Origin: an uncultured Ruminiclostridium sp.
Lineage (GTDB): Bacteria > Bacillota > Clostridia > Oscillospirales > Ruminococcaceae
Length of the DNA: 57,712 nt
Reading direction: 5' to 3'
Assembly (NCBI GenBank): GCA_947594425.1
Contig: CANQED010000014.1
Location: 1 to 57,712 of the forward strand
Position numbers and translations under genes: made by a program. This document shows, in pieces, positions 25,661 through 34,269 of the stretch. The first letter of the stretch is position 1. Each line of letters starts with the position of its first letter. The notes under the pieces are model-generated. The model saw only the letters and a program-made list of their open reading frames with translations, searched no databases and had not been told where the DNA came from.

Positions 25661-26782
25661 TTACACCTTAGCTCCCTTATTTACATATACGGGATAAGCC
25701 TCGGTACCCGACAGCGAGCGGTTCTCGGAGATGACAACGTTCTTATCGGTTATGACGTAATTCATCTCGGCCTTTTCGCCGACGACGGTATTTTGCATAA
25801 GTATGCAGTTCTTAACGTGAGCGCCCTTGCCTACCTCTACGCCTCTGAACAGCACGCAGTTCTCAACCGTGCCCTCTATTACGCAGCCGTCCGCAACTAT
25901 CGAATTAGTCACGTCGGAGTCTATGCCGTACTTAGCGGGTGCCTCGTCCTTTACCTTAGTGTAGATAGGCGCGTCTGAGTTGAAGATCTCGCGGCGCAGC
26001 TGCCCGTCTACAAGCTTCATATTGCTCTTAAAGTATGTGTCTATGCTGTCTATCTGGAAGAACGGACCGTCAAACTTGTAGCCCATTACTTTCATCTCGT
26101 GCAGCCTGTGCTGGAGCACGTCTACCTCAAAGCTGTACAGGTTGCGGCTTAGCGCCTCGCGGATAATATCAAGTAAGAATTCCTTACCGACAACGAACAT
26201 ATTAAGGCTTACGTTATGCTCGCCGCTTATCTCGGGGCGAACAAGCACATCGTATACCTCGTTGTTCTCATTTACGGCGAGTATAGTCTTTGTCATACTC
26301 TGACCTGCGGTAAATACTCCCCTGCCGTAAACTACTGTGATGTCAGCCTTAGTCTGCTCGTGGAAGTCCACTATCGGGCGGTAGTCGATATTAGCGACCA
26401 CGTCCGCGTCGGAGAGCAGCACATAATCCGCGCTTATGTCGGTGATAAAGGGCTTTATCTGCGACATAGCCTCAAGCCTGCCTCTGTACAGTCCCGTGCT
26501 GTTGCCGTAGGGCGGCAACAGGTGAAGTCCGCCGGTCTTGCGTGAAAGATCCCACTCGTCACCCGCTCCGAGATGATCTATCAGCGACTGATAGTTATCC
26601 TTAGTAACTATGCCGATGTCGTTGATGTCGGAATTTACCATATTGGAAAGCGGGAAATCCACCATTCTGTATCTTGCGCCGAAAGGCACGCTCGCCAGTG
26701 CGCGTATCTTAGTAAGGTCAGGCACGGTGATATCGTGCATGTTGGCAAAAATCAGACCTAAAACGTTTGACATATTAGCCAT
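25661..26782 (-). CDS. glgD: glucose-1-phosphate adenylyltransferase, GlgD subunit
   Basis: GlgD, 373 residues, is the regulatory partner of GlgC in Firmicutes ADP-glucose pyrophosphorylase. It has the nucleotidyltransferase fold with altered N-terminal loop (GLIFANMHDITVPDL in place of the G-G-x-G-x-R-L loop), the conserved VDFPLSNMVNSDI and LLSDADVVANI, and a C-terminal left-handed beta helix of hexapeptide repeats. Loss of the phosphate-binding loop marks it as the non-catalytic subunit. It follows glgC by 18 bp at the end of the glgB-glgC-glgD operon. Confidence 0.96.
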   Translation of the reverse strand: MANMSNVLGLIFANMHDITVPDLTKIRALASVPFGARYRMVDFPLSNMVNSDINDIGIVTKDNYQSLIDHLGAGDEWDLSRKTGGLHLLPPYGNSTGLYRGRLEAMSQIKPFITDISADYVLLSDADVVANIDYRPIVDFHEQTKADITVVYGRGVFTAGQSMTKTILAVNENNEVYDVLVRPEISGEHNVSLNMFVVGKEFLLDIIREALSRNLYSFEVDVLQHRLHEMKVMGYKFDGPFFQIDSIDTYFKSNMKLVDGQLRREIFNSDAPIYTKVKDEAPAKYGIDSDVTNSIVADGCVIEGTVENCVLFRGVEVGKGAHVKNCILMQNTVVGEKAEMNYVITDKNVVISENRSLSGTEAYPVYVNKGAKV

Positions 26783-26800
26783 TTGTCTTTTCCTCCCCGC

Positions 26801-28006
26801 TTACACATTCTCCGAGATCATAGCCTTAGGCTTGATCACGGCGTTATCGCTTACAGTTACTTGATGGCCTATGACAGCTACTCCCCAGGTGTCCTTATCC
26901 TCTATAGCCTCGGGGCGCTCGCCGATATGGGCGTTCTCGCCTATTACGCAGTCCTCGCCGATTATCGCATATTCTACCACCGCGCCCTTTTTGATAACGG
27001 TGTTAGGCATGATTATGCTGTCGCGCACTATCGCGCCCGGCTCTATCGTAACTCCCGAGAACAGCACCGAAAAGTCTATCAGGCCCTCTATATCGCAGCC
27101 CTCGCAGATCATCGAGTTTTGTATCTTGCTCTGAGTTCCCGCATAATGCGGAGGCATTACGGGATTGCGGGAGAAGATCCTCCAGCTGTTATCGTGCAGG
27201 TCGAGCGGCACATTGGGATCGAGCAGATCCATATTAGCCTCCCAAAGGCTGTCTATAGTGCCGACGTCCTTCCAGTAGCCGTCAAAGTGATAAGCTACAA
27301 GCTTGTTGCCCTCTTTTAGCATAGCGGGGATGATATTCTTGCCGAAGTCCTTGCTTGCGCCCTCGTCATTTTCATTCGCGATAAGGTGCTTTTTAAGGTT
27401 CTGCCATGAGAATATGTACACGCCCATCGACGCGAGGTTGGATTTAGGCTCTTTGGGCTTCTCTGCAAATTCGTATATTACGTCGTTCTCGTCGGCACTC
27501 ATTATGCCGAAGCGCGGAGCCTCCTCCCACGGCACCTCGAGCACCGCAATAGTAGCGTCTGCGTTGTGCTTTTTATGGAAATCGAGCATTGCGCTGTAAT
27601 CCATCTTATAGATATGGTCGCCCGAAAGGACAGCCACGTACTCGGGATTGTACCTGTCGACAAAGCTTATATTCTGATATATAGCGTTTGCGGTGCCCTC
27701 ATACCACGACTTGCCCGAAGAGGACTCGTAAGGCGGCAATACGTGAACGCCTCCGTGTACCCTGTCCAGACCCCACGGGTGTCCGTTTCCTATGTACTCG
27801 TTGAGTACAAGCGGCTGATACTGCGTCAGCACGCCGACCGTGTCTATGCCCGAATTAACGCAGTTAGACAGTGGGAAATCGATAATTCTGTACTTACCGC
27901 CGTAAGGAACGGCAGGCTTTGCCATATCCTTTGTCAGAGCGTACAGTCTGCTTCCCTGTCCGCCTGCTAGCAGCATAGCCACACATTCTTTTTTAACGTG
28001 TTTCAT
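26801..28006 (-). CDS. glgC: glucose-1-phosphate adenylyltransferase, catalytic subunit
   Basis: GlgC makes ADP-glucose from glucose 1-phosphate and ATP, the regulated step of glycogen synthesis. The 401 residues contain the nucleotide loop [46 protein letters not shown], the catalytic [11 protein letters not shown] and EKPKEPKS, then a C-terminal beta helix. Unlike GlgD the glycine-rich loop is intact. It lies 24 bp after glgB. Confidence 0.98.
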   Translation of the reverse strand: MKHVKKECVAMLLAGGQGSRLYALTKDMAKPAVPYGGKYRIIDFPLSNCVNSGIDTVGVLTQYQPLVLNEYIGNGHPWGLDRVHGGVHVLPPYESSSGKSWYEGTANAIYQNISFVDRYNPEYVAVLSGDHIYKMDYSAMLDFHKKHNADATIAVLEVPWEEAPRFGIMSADENDVIYEFAEKPKEPKSNLASMGVYIFSWQNLKKHLIANENDEGASKDFGKNIIPAMLKEGNKLVAYHFDGYWKDVGTIDSLWEANMDLLDPNVPLDLHDNSWRIFSRNPVMPPHYAGTQSKIQNSMICEGCDIEGLIDFSVLFSGVTIEPGAIVRDSIIMPNTVIKKGAVVEYAIIGEDCVIGENAHIGERPEAIEDKDTWGVAVIGHQVTVSDNAVIKPKAMISENV

Positions 28007-28030
28007 AAGTTAAAATTTCCTCCATATATT

Positions 28031-30058
28031 TTATTTATCGGCCTTGGGGGTCTTTCCCGCGGGCTTTTCGGTCTTTGGTGACGCCGTCTTTTTAGCGGCG
28101 GGCTTAGCCTTTTTAGCGGCGGGCTTTGCCGCCTTTTTCTTTACATCGTCCTCGGGCGAACGCTTGTTGACGGGCTTTAAGAACATTGCGGACATAGCGG
28201 GTATCTTCAGTGTGATAGAGTACTCAAGCCCGTGCATAGGCTCGCACTTAGCGGTGTATTTTGTGCCCGACTTGCTCTCGCCGCCGTACTTAACGTTATC
28301 GGTGGTGAATACCACTTGATAGTCCGCATAGTACGGTACGCCGAAGCTGTACACCTCGTGCTCCTCGGGCAGGAAATTGCATACCGCTATCAGCTCCTCG
28401 CCCTTAGAGTCTATACGTCTAAACGCGATAATGCTGTTCTTATAGTCGTCGTTGGATATCCAGCTAAAGCCGCTCCAGTCGTAATCTATCTCCCACAGCG
28501 GGGTATTCTCGAGGTAGAAGTGGTTCATATCCTTTACAAAGTCCTGATACTGCTTATGCTCGGGAAATTCGAGCACGTCCCAGTCAAGTCCCGTCTTATA
28601 ATTCCACTCCCTGAACTGCGCGAACTCCTGACCCATAAAGGTGAGCTTTTTGCCGGGGTGCGCGGTCATATACGCGAGGAAAGTCCTGAGTGACGCGAAG
28701 CGCTTTTCTCTCGGGCCGCTCATCTTGTCGAGCATCGAGCATTTGCCGTATACCACCTCATCATGCGAGATAGGCAGTATAAAATTCTCTGAAAAGGCAT
28801 AGTAGAAAGAGAATGTCAGCTTGTCGTGATTGTACTGACGGTACTCGGGGCTCATGGACATATAGGACAGCATATCGTTCATCCAGCCCATATTCCACTT
28901 AAAATTAAACCCGAGTCCGCCGATATCGGTCGGCTTAGTCACCATAGGCCACGCGGTGGATTCTTCCGCTATCATAAGCAGCCCCTTGTGCCTTGAAAAC
29001 AGCGCGGCGTTAAGCTTTTGCAAAAATGCCACCGCCTCGAGATTTTCATTGCCGCCGTGAACGTTAGGCGTCCACGCGCCGCCCTGTCGGTCATAGTCGA
29101 GGTACAGCATACTTGCGACCGCGTCGACGCGCAGACCGTCGATATGGTACTCGCTTATCCAGTAATTCGCGTTAGATATTAAGAATGACTGCACCTCGGG
29201 CTTGCCCCAGTCGAATACTCGCGTGCCCCAGTTATAATGCTCGCGCTTGTTAGGGTCGGAATACTCATAGCAGTAGTCCCCGTCAAACTCATACAACCCC
29301 GCCGCGTCTTTAGGAAAATGCGCGGGTACCCAGTCGAGTATAACGCCTATCCCGTGGGTGTGACAATAATCCACAAACTCCATAAAGTCGTGCGGAGTGC
29401 CGAAGCGCGAGGTCGGCGCATAATAGCCTATCTGCTGATATCCCCAGCTGCCGTCAAACGGAAACTCCGCAACGGGCATCATCTCGATATGAGTGTAGCC
29501 CATTTTCTTAATATAGGGTATCAGCTTCTCGGCGAGCTGCATATACGCGAAAAGCTCCTCCTCGTCCTCTTTTTTGAACCACGAGTTGAGGTGCAGCTCG
29601 TATATGTTCATGGGCGAACGATATACGTCCTTTTCTTCCTTTGCTTTCATCCACTCGCGGTCCTGCCACTTATATCCCGATATATCGTATATCTTGGACG
29701 CGGTGTTGGGACGGGTCTCCATATGTGTGCCGTAAGGGTCGGCCTTAAGATGTATCTGCCCGTATGAGCTCTCTATGCTGTACTTGTAATTGTCGTATTT
29801 TTTAAGCCCGGGGATAAAGGTCTCCCAGATACCGGCGTCGCTTATCTTGTCCATGACGTTCGCCGTGCGATCCCAGTTATTAAAGTCGCCTACCACGCTG
29901 ACGCTCTTTGCCTTAGGCGCCCAAACTCTGAATATTACCCCCGTTTTGCCGTCTTTTCCGATAAAGTGCGAGCCGAACACCTTATACGCCTCGGCGTTAT
30001 TGCCCTGATGGAAAAGATAAAAAGGAACATCAAGCTCTTTGGGAATTTTGATCTCCAT
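28031..30058 (-). CDS. glgB: 1,4-alpha-glucan branching enzyme with Lys/Ala/Pro-rich tail
   Basis: GlgB cuts alpha-1,4 glucan and rejoins it as alpha-1,6 branches. The 675 residues have an N-terminal CBM48 (VIFRVWAPKAKSVSVVGDFN), the GH13 barrel with the nucleophile Asp in DGLRVDAV, the acid Glu in IAEEST and the transition-state Asp in ISHDEVVYGK, and the C-terminal beta domain (SMFLKPV-like end AMFLKPVN). After residue 628 an unusual 47-residue tail is about one third Lys, with PAAKKAKPAAKK repeats like histone H1 tails. The ATG at 30058 has only a weak ribosome site; the strong AAAGGAG is 25 bases upstream next to a five-codon ORF and hairpin. Confidence 0.96.
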   Translation of the reverse strand: MEIKIPKELDVPFYLFHQGNNAEAYKVFGSHFIGKDGKTGVIFRVWAPKAKSVSVVGDFNNWDRTANVMDKISDAGIWETFIPGLKKYDNYKYSIESSYGQIHLKADPYGTHMETRPNTASKIYDISGYKWQDREWMKAKEEKDVYRSPMNIYELHLNSWFKKEDEEELFAYMQLAEKLIPYIKKMGYTHIEMMPVAEFPFDGSWGYQQIGYYAPTSRFGTPHDFMEFVDYCHTHGIGVILDWVPAHFPKDAAGLYEFDGDYCYEYSDPNKREHYNWGTRVFDWGKPEVQSFLISNANYWISEYHIDGLRVDAVASMLYLDYDRQGGAWTPNVHGGNENLEAVAFLQKLNAALFSRHKGLLMIAEESTAWPMVTKPTDIGGLGFNFKWNMGWMNDMLSYMSMSPEYRQYNHDKLTFSFYYAFSENFILPISHDEVVYGKCSMLDKMSGPREKRFASLRTFLAYMTAHPGKKLTFMGQEFAQFREWNYKTGLDWDVLEFPEHKQYQDFVKDMNHFYLENTPLWEIDYDWSGFSWISNDDYKNSIIAFRRIDSKGEELIAVCNFLPEEHEVYSFGVPYYADYQVVFTTDNVKYGGESKSGTKYTAKCEPMHGLEYSITLKIPAMSAMFLKPVNKRSPEDDVKKKAAKPAAKKAKPAAKKTASPKTEKPAGKTPKADK

Positions 30059-30065
30059 ACCGCTG

Positions 30066-30083
30066 TTATGCCTTAAAAGGCAT
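30066..30083 (-). promoter_or_regulatory. five-codon leader ORF/hairpin before glgB
   Basis: Directly behind the strong ribosome site AAAGGAG the sequence reads ATG CCT TTT AAG GCA TAA (peptide MPFKA). The same bases form a hairpin ATGCCTT/AAGGCAT. The glgB ATG follows 7 bases after the TAA. It could be a real mini-ORF with translational coupling, or a hairpin that brings the ribosome site close to the glgB start. Confidence 0.5.
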
Positions 30084-30185
30084 ATCTCCTTTCGTAGATT
30101 TGATTTCTGCTTTTGCCGCAGGTAATGCTATGTAAAACCTAAAGATATAGACCCGATGTCCGTAACACATCAATTTTACCATTTT

Positions 30186-30214
30186 AGTATATCACTATTG
30201 CCAAAAGTTTTCAA
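30186..30214 (-). promoter_or_regulatory. sigma-A promoter for glgB-glgC-glgD
   Basis: On the - strand, -35 TTGAAA (30209-30214), 17-bp spacer ending TGA, -10 TATACT (30186-30191). It leaves a leader of about 120 nt. The rest of the 225-bp gap is A+T-rich with no other feature seen. Confidence 0.75.
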
Positions 30215-30283
30215 TAGTTTTGTGCTGATTTTATCAATATCGCCTTAAATTTTTGTTCAGATTTGTATAGTTTGACGAAAAAT

Positions 30284-31342
30284 TTAACCGTTCTGCGCCT
30301 TTATATACTCCGAGAGCTCTAACGCCATTTCCTCCTGCTCGGGTATGCGGGGGTGCCCCGGAGTAGCCGCGCCGTTGCGCGAAAATCTGAACCGCCGTAT
30401 CTTTTTATCATCAAAGCCTGCGCATATCTCGTCTAGCGCCTCGTCCCATATCGGGTCGTGCATAAGCACGGTCGTTATCAAGATAAAGGTCGGGTCGCCG
30501 CCAGCGGCGCGGTATTTCTCCCTAATATCCGACAGCATAGCAGAATATGACGACTTCCACTTTTCGCGGTATTCGGGCTTTCTGAGGCAGTCGGGATCGG
30601 GGTTGGCGTCATTCTGCCCTATCGCGATAATGACTATATCGGGTATATATTTTGAAAAATCCCAGTCGCTGAGCTCAAACGGCGGCGTATACGACAGCTT
30701 GTCATACACCGAGAGCATACCGATATAGTCGGGATAATTAAAGTACCCCGTGCCGTCAAAGAGCGCAATACCGCCCTGCGCTATATCGTGCACGCGCGCG
30801 TTGAGCTTTCGCGCAAGGGAAAGCGGATACGAAAACCAGCTGTTATCATACTGCGAGTGGTGCTCGGGGTCGGCGTGTCCCGTATAATATACCGCCTCGA
30901 CGACCTCGCCCGACGACACGCTGTCGCCGTACACCTCTATATTCATATCGTAATTCTTCCCGTCGGGCAAAAGCTTTGCGCCGCTGTCGAGCATAAGCCC
31001 GAGAAAGCTGAAATAGCAATGCGAGCCCGCCGTGCGCTTAAACACCGTTATGCTGTGCTCGCCCTCCTCGAGCCCCTCGGCGGCCTGTATGTACAATTCC
31101 TGCGGCGTATCGGTATGCTTCATCTCATACACATACTGCACCCCGTCGATAATTACCCCGAGGGTTGAGGTCATATAGATTAGCCGCGGTATAAGCTTAA
31201 TACCCACGGACGTACCCGTAAACCTTGCGCTTACCATACTTCCCGCATAGATAAAAAGCGGACAGTCGGGGTCTCGGTCGTCTATTCTCCCCATATAAGA
31301 ATATGCCTTATCCGACGCTTTTATAAAAATTTTATCTTCCAT
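30284..31342 (-). CDS. SGNH hydrolase, CE2-type acetyl esterase
   Basis: A 352-residue esterase with the two-domain layout of carbohydrate esterase family 2: an N-terminal beta-sandwich (about 1-125) and a C-terminal SGNH domain. The nucleophile Ser is in EVYGDSVSSGE, the block III Asn in IAIGQNDANPD, and the catalytic His in TPGHPRIPE; CE2 enzymes use a Ser-His dyad. It would remove acetyl groups from xylan or mannan fragments. No signal peptide is seen, so it acts inside the cell on imported oligosaccharides. The ATG at 31342 follows AAGGAGG; an upstream in-frame start adds 13 non-conserved residues. Confidence 0.88.
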   Translation of the reverse strand: MEDKIFIKASDKAYSYMGRIDDRDPDCPLFIYAGSMVSARFTGTSVGIKLIPRLIYMTSTLGVIIDGVQYVYEMKHTDTPQELYIQAAEGLEEGEHSITVFKRTAGSHCYFSFLGLMLDSGAKLLPDGKNYDMNIEVYGDSVSSGEVVEAVYYTGHADPEHHSQYDNSWFSYPLSLARKLNARVHDIAQGGIALFDGTGYFNYPDYIGMLSVYDKLSYTPPFELSDWDFSKYIPDIVIIAIGQNDANPDPDCLRKPEYREKWKSSYSAMLSDIREKYRAAGGDPTFILITTVLMHDPIWDEALDEICAGFDDKKIRRFRFSRNGAATPGHPRIPEQEEMALELSEYIKAQNG

Positions 31343-31452
31343 AGCAAAAACCTCCTTATGGTTATAACTTAATTTTACCATATAAAGACGAGCTTTTCAA
31401 TATCCAAAATTGCCCCGAAATAAAAAAATCGTATTCTTACCTGCAATATATC

Positions 31453-31481
31453 TTGACAAAACCGCGCAAAAATGGTATATT
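31453..31481 (+). promoter_or_regulatory. sigma-A promoter for the SGNH lipoprotein
   Basis: -35 TTGACA (31453-31458), 17-bp spacer ending TGG, -10 TATATT (31476-31481). Confidence 0.75.
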
Positions 31482-31535
31482 TCATAGTATACAACCGCAA
31501 CGCGGCTGTAATTCTCAGATTTAAGGAGCTCAAAA

Positions 31536-32876
31536 ATGAACAGAAAAATAATTGCCGTGTTATGCACGGCGGCTATGCTGCTAAGCGCGACGGCTTGCTC
31601 TGACAACAGCGCGTCCTCGTCACAGAGCACAAGCTCGGTGACCGAAAGCAGCGCCACTGAAGAAAGCAGTGCCGCAGAAGAAAGCAGCGCCGCAGAAGAG
31701 AGCAGCGCCGCAGAAGAGAGCGGCGGCTCTGACGCAGACTATGAAAAATATGAATTAGACGGGGAGCTTACGCCTAATATGATCAGCAAATCACGCCTTA
31801 ACGAAGGCAACAAAGTTAGACTCGGCAACGTTATCCAAAAGCTTAAGGACGGCGGAGAGGTAACGGTAGGCTATATCGGCGGCTCTATCACTCAGGGCAC
31901 CAGCGCGGGTGACGCACTGTGCTACGCTAAGCTCACCACCGACTGGTTAGCGGCTCAGTATCCCAACGCTACGGTGAACTACGTCAACGCGGGCATCGGC
32001 GCTACAGGCTCGTATATCGGTGTTCACAGAGTTACTAAGGACCTGCTCGAGAAAAACCCCGACCTTGTGTTTGTAGAATTTTCGGTAAACGATACTATGG
32101 CCAACGCCGAGCGCGACAAGGAGTCCTACGACAGCCTGCTCAGGACTATCTGGGGCTATGAGAGCAAGCCCGCTATCATCACCCTTATCACCACCCAAGA
32201 GAACGGCACGAGCATGCAGGAGCCGCACTCCGAGGTATCGAAAAAGTACGACCTGCCCGTCATCTCCTACCACGACGCTATCCTTGACGTAATAGGGCAC
32301 GGCGATATAAAGTGGGCGGACATCTCGGACGACGATATCCATCCTAACGTACCCGGACACAAGATAGTTTCGCAATTATTGCAAAGCTATATAAGCGACG
32401 TTGCCGAGCAGCTCGACAAGGGCGAGATAACAGGCGACGAGAGCGACTTTAGCGAGAAGGCTACCAACGCGGGCTTTGAAAACGGAAAGCTGCTTTCACC
32501 CTCGGATATAACCGCGACCGCTACAGCGGGCAAGGTAGTTCTCAAAGAGCAAGGCGGCTGGGGCGGCTTTAACGGTCTGTGGGCTCTGTCGGCAAGCGAT
32601 GACGATGAAACCTCTGTCACCTTTGAGGTCGAGGCTAAGAGCATCGGGGTGCTCTACGGTATGAGCGTATCTAATGGTGCTTTGGCAGACGTATATGTAG
32701 ACGACGAGCTTGTCACCACTATAAACTCCGACTTTACGGGCGGCTGGGGCAACTACGTCGACTGCGTACACCTTAAGACGTATGACGAAAGCGGAAAGCA
32801 CACCGTCAAGCTGCAAGTAAAGAAAGGCGCAAACGGTCAGTCCAACTTTATCCTTTCTTCACTCGCAATATCCTAA
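31536..32876 (+). CDS. SGNH/GDSL-family esterase lipoprotein
   Basis: A 446-residue surface lipoprotein with signal peptide and lipobox SATAC (Cys21). A low-complexity stalk of SSAAEE repeats spans about 22-65. The SGNH hydrolase domain covers about 75-295: nucleophile Ser117 in GGSITQG, block II Gly in NAGIGATGS, block III Asn in FSVNDT, and the Asp266/His269 pair in DDIHPNVPGHK. A C-terminal beta-sandwich (about 310-446) may bind carbohydrate. It would deacetylate polysaccharide outside the cell. It is divergent from the CE2 gene and complements it in location. GGAGC precedes the ATG. Confidence 0.88.
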   Translation: MNRKIIAVLCTAAMLLSATACSDNSASSSQSTSSVTESSATEESSAAEESSAAEESSAAEESGGSDADYEKYELDGELTPNMISKSRLNEGNKVRLGNVIQKLKDGGEVTVGYIGGSITQGTSAGDALCYAKLTTDWLAAQYPNATVNYVNAGIGATGSYIGVHRVTKDLLEKNPDLVFVEFSVNDTMANAERDKESYDSLLRTIWGYESKPAIITLITTQENGTSMQEPHSEVSKKYDLPVISYHDAILDVIGHGDIKWADISDDDIHPNVPGHKIVSQLLQSYISDVAEQLDKGEITGDESDFSEKATNAGFENGKLLSPSDITATATAGKVVLKEQGGWGGFNGLWALSASDDDETSVTFEVEAKSIGVLYGMSVSNGALADVYVDDELVTTINSDFTGGWGNYVDCVHLKTYDESGKHTVKLQVKKGANGQSNFILSSLAIS

Positions 32877-32899
32877 AGTAAATAAGTATTGTCACAACT

Positions 32900-32935
32900 T
32901 GACCGACGGGTATATACCGTCGGTCATTTGTTTTT
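32900..32935. terminator. bidirectional terminator after the SGNH lipoprotein gene
   Basis: A perfect 10-bp stem TGACCGACGG/CCGTCGGTCA around GTATATA, followed on + by TTTGTTTTT. It lies between convergent genes and probably also ends spoIIP transcripts. Confidence 0.85.
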
Positions 32936-34192
32936 CTATTCCGAGATATTATCCTTTATCACCTCGGCGAGGGCGTTTCCGACCAGCTTGCCGCTGTATT
33001 TTGCCTGCTCGGGGCTGTTTCCGAAAGCTCCGACCTCGATAAGTATATTGTATTTTCCAAGATCCTGATTATATATCCTGTAATCGAAAAGCAAAGGGCG
33101 TGTGAGCGAGGGGTACATCTGCTCTGCCTTGCTCTGCACGGCGGCGGCAAAGCCTAAATTATCAAGATAGTCGGGGAGTATCCCCCTGCCGTCGTCCGCC
33201 CCGCATATAAGCATTATCTGCGCCGCCTTTTCGCCGTCTATGTCGGCGACGGGCGCTATACGCTCGTCCCCGTTAGCTATGCCGTCGCGGTGAATATCGA
33301 GCACTATCTCTATCGAGGGGTACTGCTTTAAGATCTCGGTTATCCTTTCGGCGCTGCGGTCATATGCGCCGTCATAAAGCGGCTCGTCAAAAAGCGTGCC
33401 GTCGTGTATGACCCCTATCCCGTTATCGGCGAGAGCCTGCGCTATAGCCGCGCCCACTCCTACCACGCTGTAATTAGGGTCGAGCGTCCTGCCCGAAAAC
33501 TCCGCGTCATAGCACCCGTCGGAATAATTGAGCTCGTATGACTCGGTGGTGTGGGTGTGTATTATAAGTACTCGGGGGCTTGTCTGCTCGTCGTCATTAA
33601 AGCTCGGCGCTCTGCCCGCGGCGTCGAGCACCTCGTCACCGCTAAGCTCCGTGAGATTGCGTATCTGCCCGTATTTTAGGTCGAGCATATCCTCCGCCGA
33701 AGAATGAGTATAGGTGGTCTCCTTTATCGGTCCGCTTTTGGCGGAAAATTCGTCGGGGTCCTGCACCTTTGAGGTGATATTCTTTGACACTAGCAGCGAC
33801 CCCGACGGCGTCTCGGGCACTAAGGTTATCTGCGGCTCGGTATCGGGGGCGGCGCTCTCGGACACGGCGCTCTCGGGCGCGGTGGTTTCGGGTGCTGTAC
33901 TCTCGGGCGCGGTGGTATCAGGCACCGTGGTTTCGGGCAGATCGGTCTCGGGGGCGGAGGTTTCCGCGCCGCTTCCCTCCGACAGCTTGTCCTTATTGCT
34001 ATCTGTCGGGGAAAATCCCGTCGGCAGGCTCAAATACGCGCTTAGCCCCGTGATGTCCTTTACCGTCCTTTCGGCGGCTGCGCCAAAATCCGCAGACGCG
34101 GCGCTGTTTGCCACCCCCGTAAAAGCGAACGACACAGCCCCCGCAAGCAGCAGCACGGGCAGCACCCTTATCCTTTTGTCATATCTTCTCAT
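32936..34192 (-). CDS. spoIIP: stage II sporulation protein P
   Basis: SpoIIP is a cell-wall hydrolase (amidase and endopeptidase) that with SpoIID and SpoIIM thins septal peptidoglycan to start engulfment. The 418 residues have an N-terminal membrane segment (VLPVLLLAGAVSFAFTG) and a long Thr/Glu/Pro/Ser linker (about 70-130, unusually long). The catalytic domain contains the zinc-binding LIIHTHTTESYE, VLDIHRDGI and the end NILIEVGAFGNSPEQA. gpr lies upstream on the same strand, the conserved gpr-spoIIP order of Bacillus. A mother-cell sigma-E type promoter is seen just upstream. Confidence 0.96.
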   Translation of the reverse strand: MRRYDKRIRVLPVLLLAGAVSFAFTGVANSAASADFGAAAERTVKDITGLSAYLSLPTGFSPTDSNKDKLSEGSGAETSAPETDLPETTVPDTTAPESTAPETTAPESAVSESAAPDTEPQITLVPETPSGSLLVSKNITSKVQDPDEFSAKSGPIKETTYTHSSAEDMLDLKYGQIRNLTELSGDEVLDAAGRAPSFNDDEQTSPRVLIIHTHTTESYELNYSDGCYDAEFSGRTLDPNYSVVGVGAAIAQALADNGIGVIHDGTLFDEPLYDGAYDRSAERITEILKQYPSIEIVLDIHRDGIANGDERIAPVADIDGEKAAQIMLICGADDGRGILPDYLDNLGFAAAVQSKAEQMYPSLTRPLLFDYRIYNQDLGKYNILIEVGAFGNSPEQAKYSGKLVGNALAEVIKDNISE

Positions 34193-34237
34193 TTTTATCC
34201 GTCCTTTCCGTCTGTAAAAAGAAAGCTTTTCTACTAA

Positions 34238-34267
34238 AGCTTATGGCGAAAAGGACGATAATAGAAC
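34238..34267 (-). promoter_or_regulatory. candidate sigma-E promoter for spoIIP
   Basis: On the - strand, GTTCTATT (34260-34267), 14-bp spacer and CATAAGCT (34238-34245) match the sigma-E pattern GKMATATT-N14-CATACAHT at 6 of 8 positions in each box. A 7-bp hairpin (AAGCTTT/AAAGCTT, 34223-34242) overlaps the -10 region. Confidence 0.4.
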
Positions 34268-34269
34268 CG

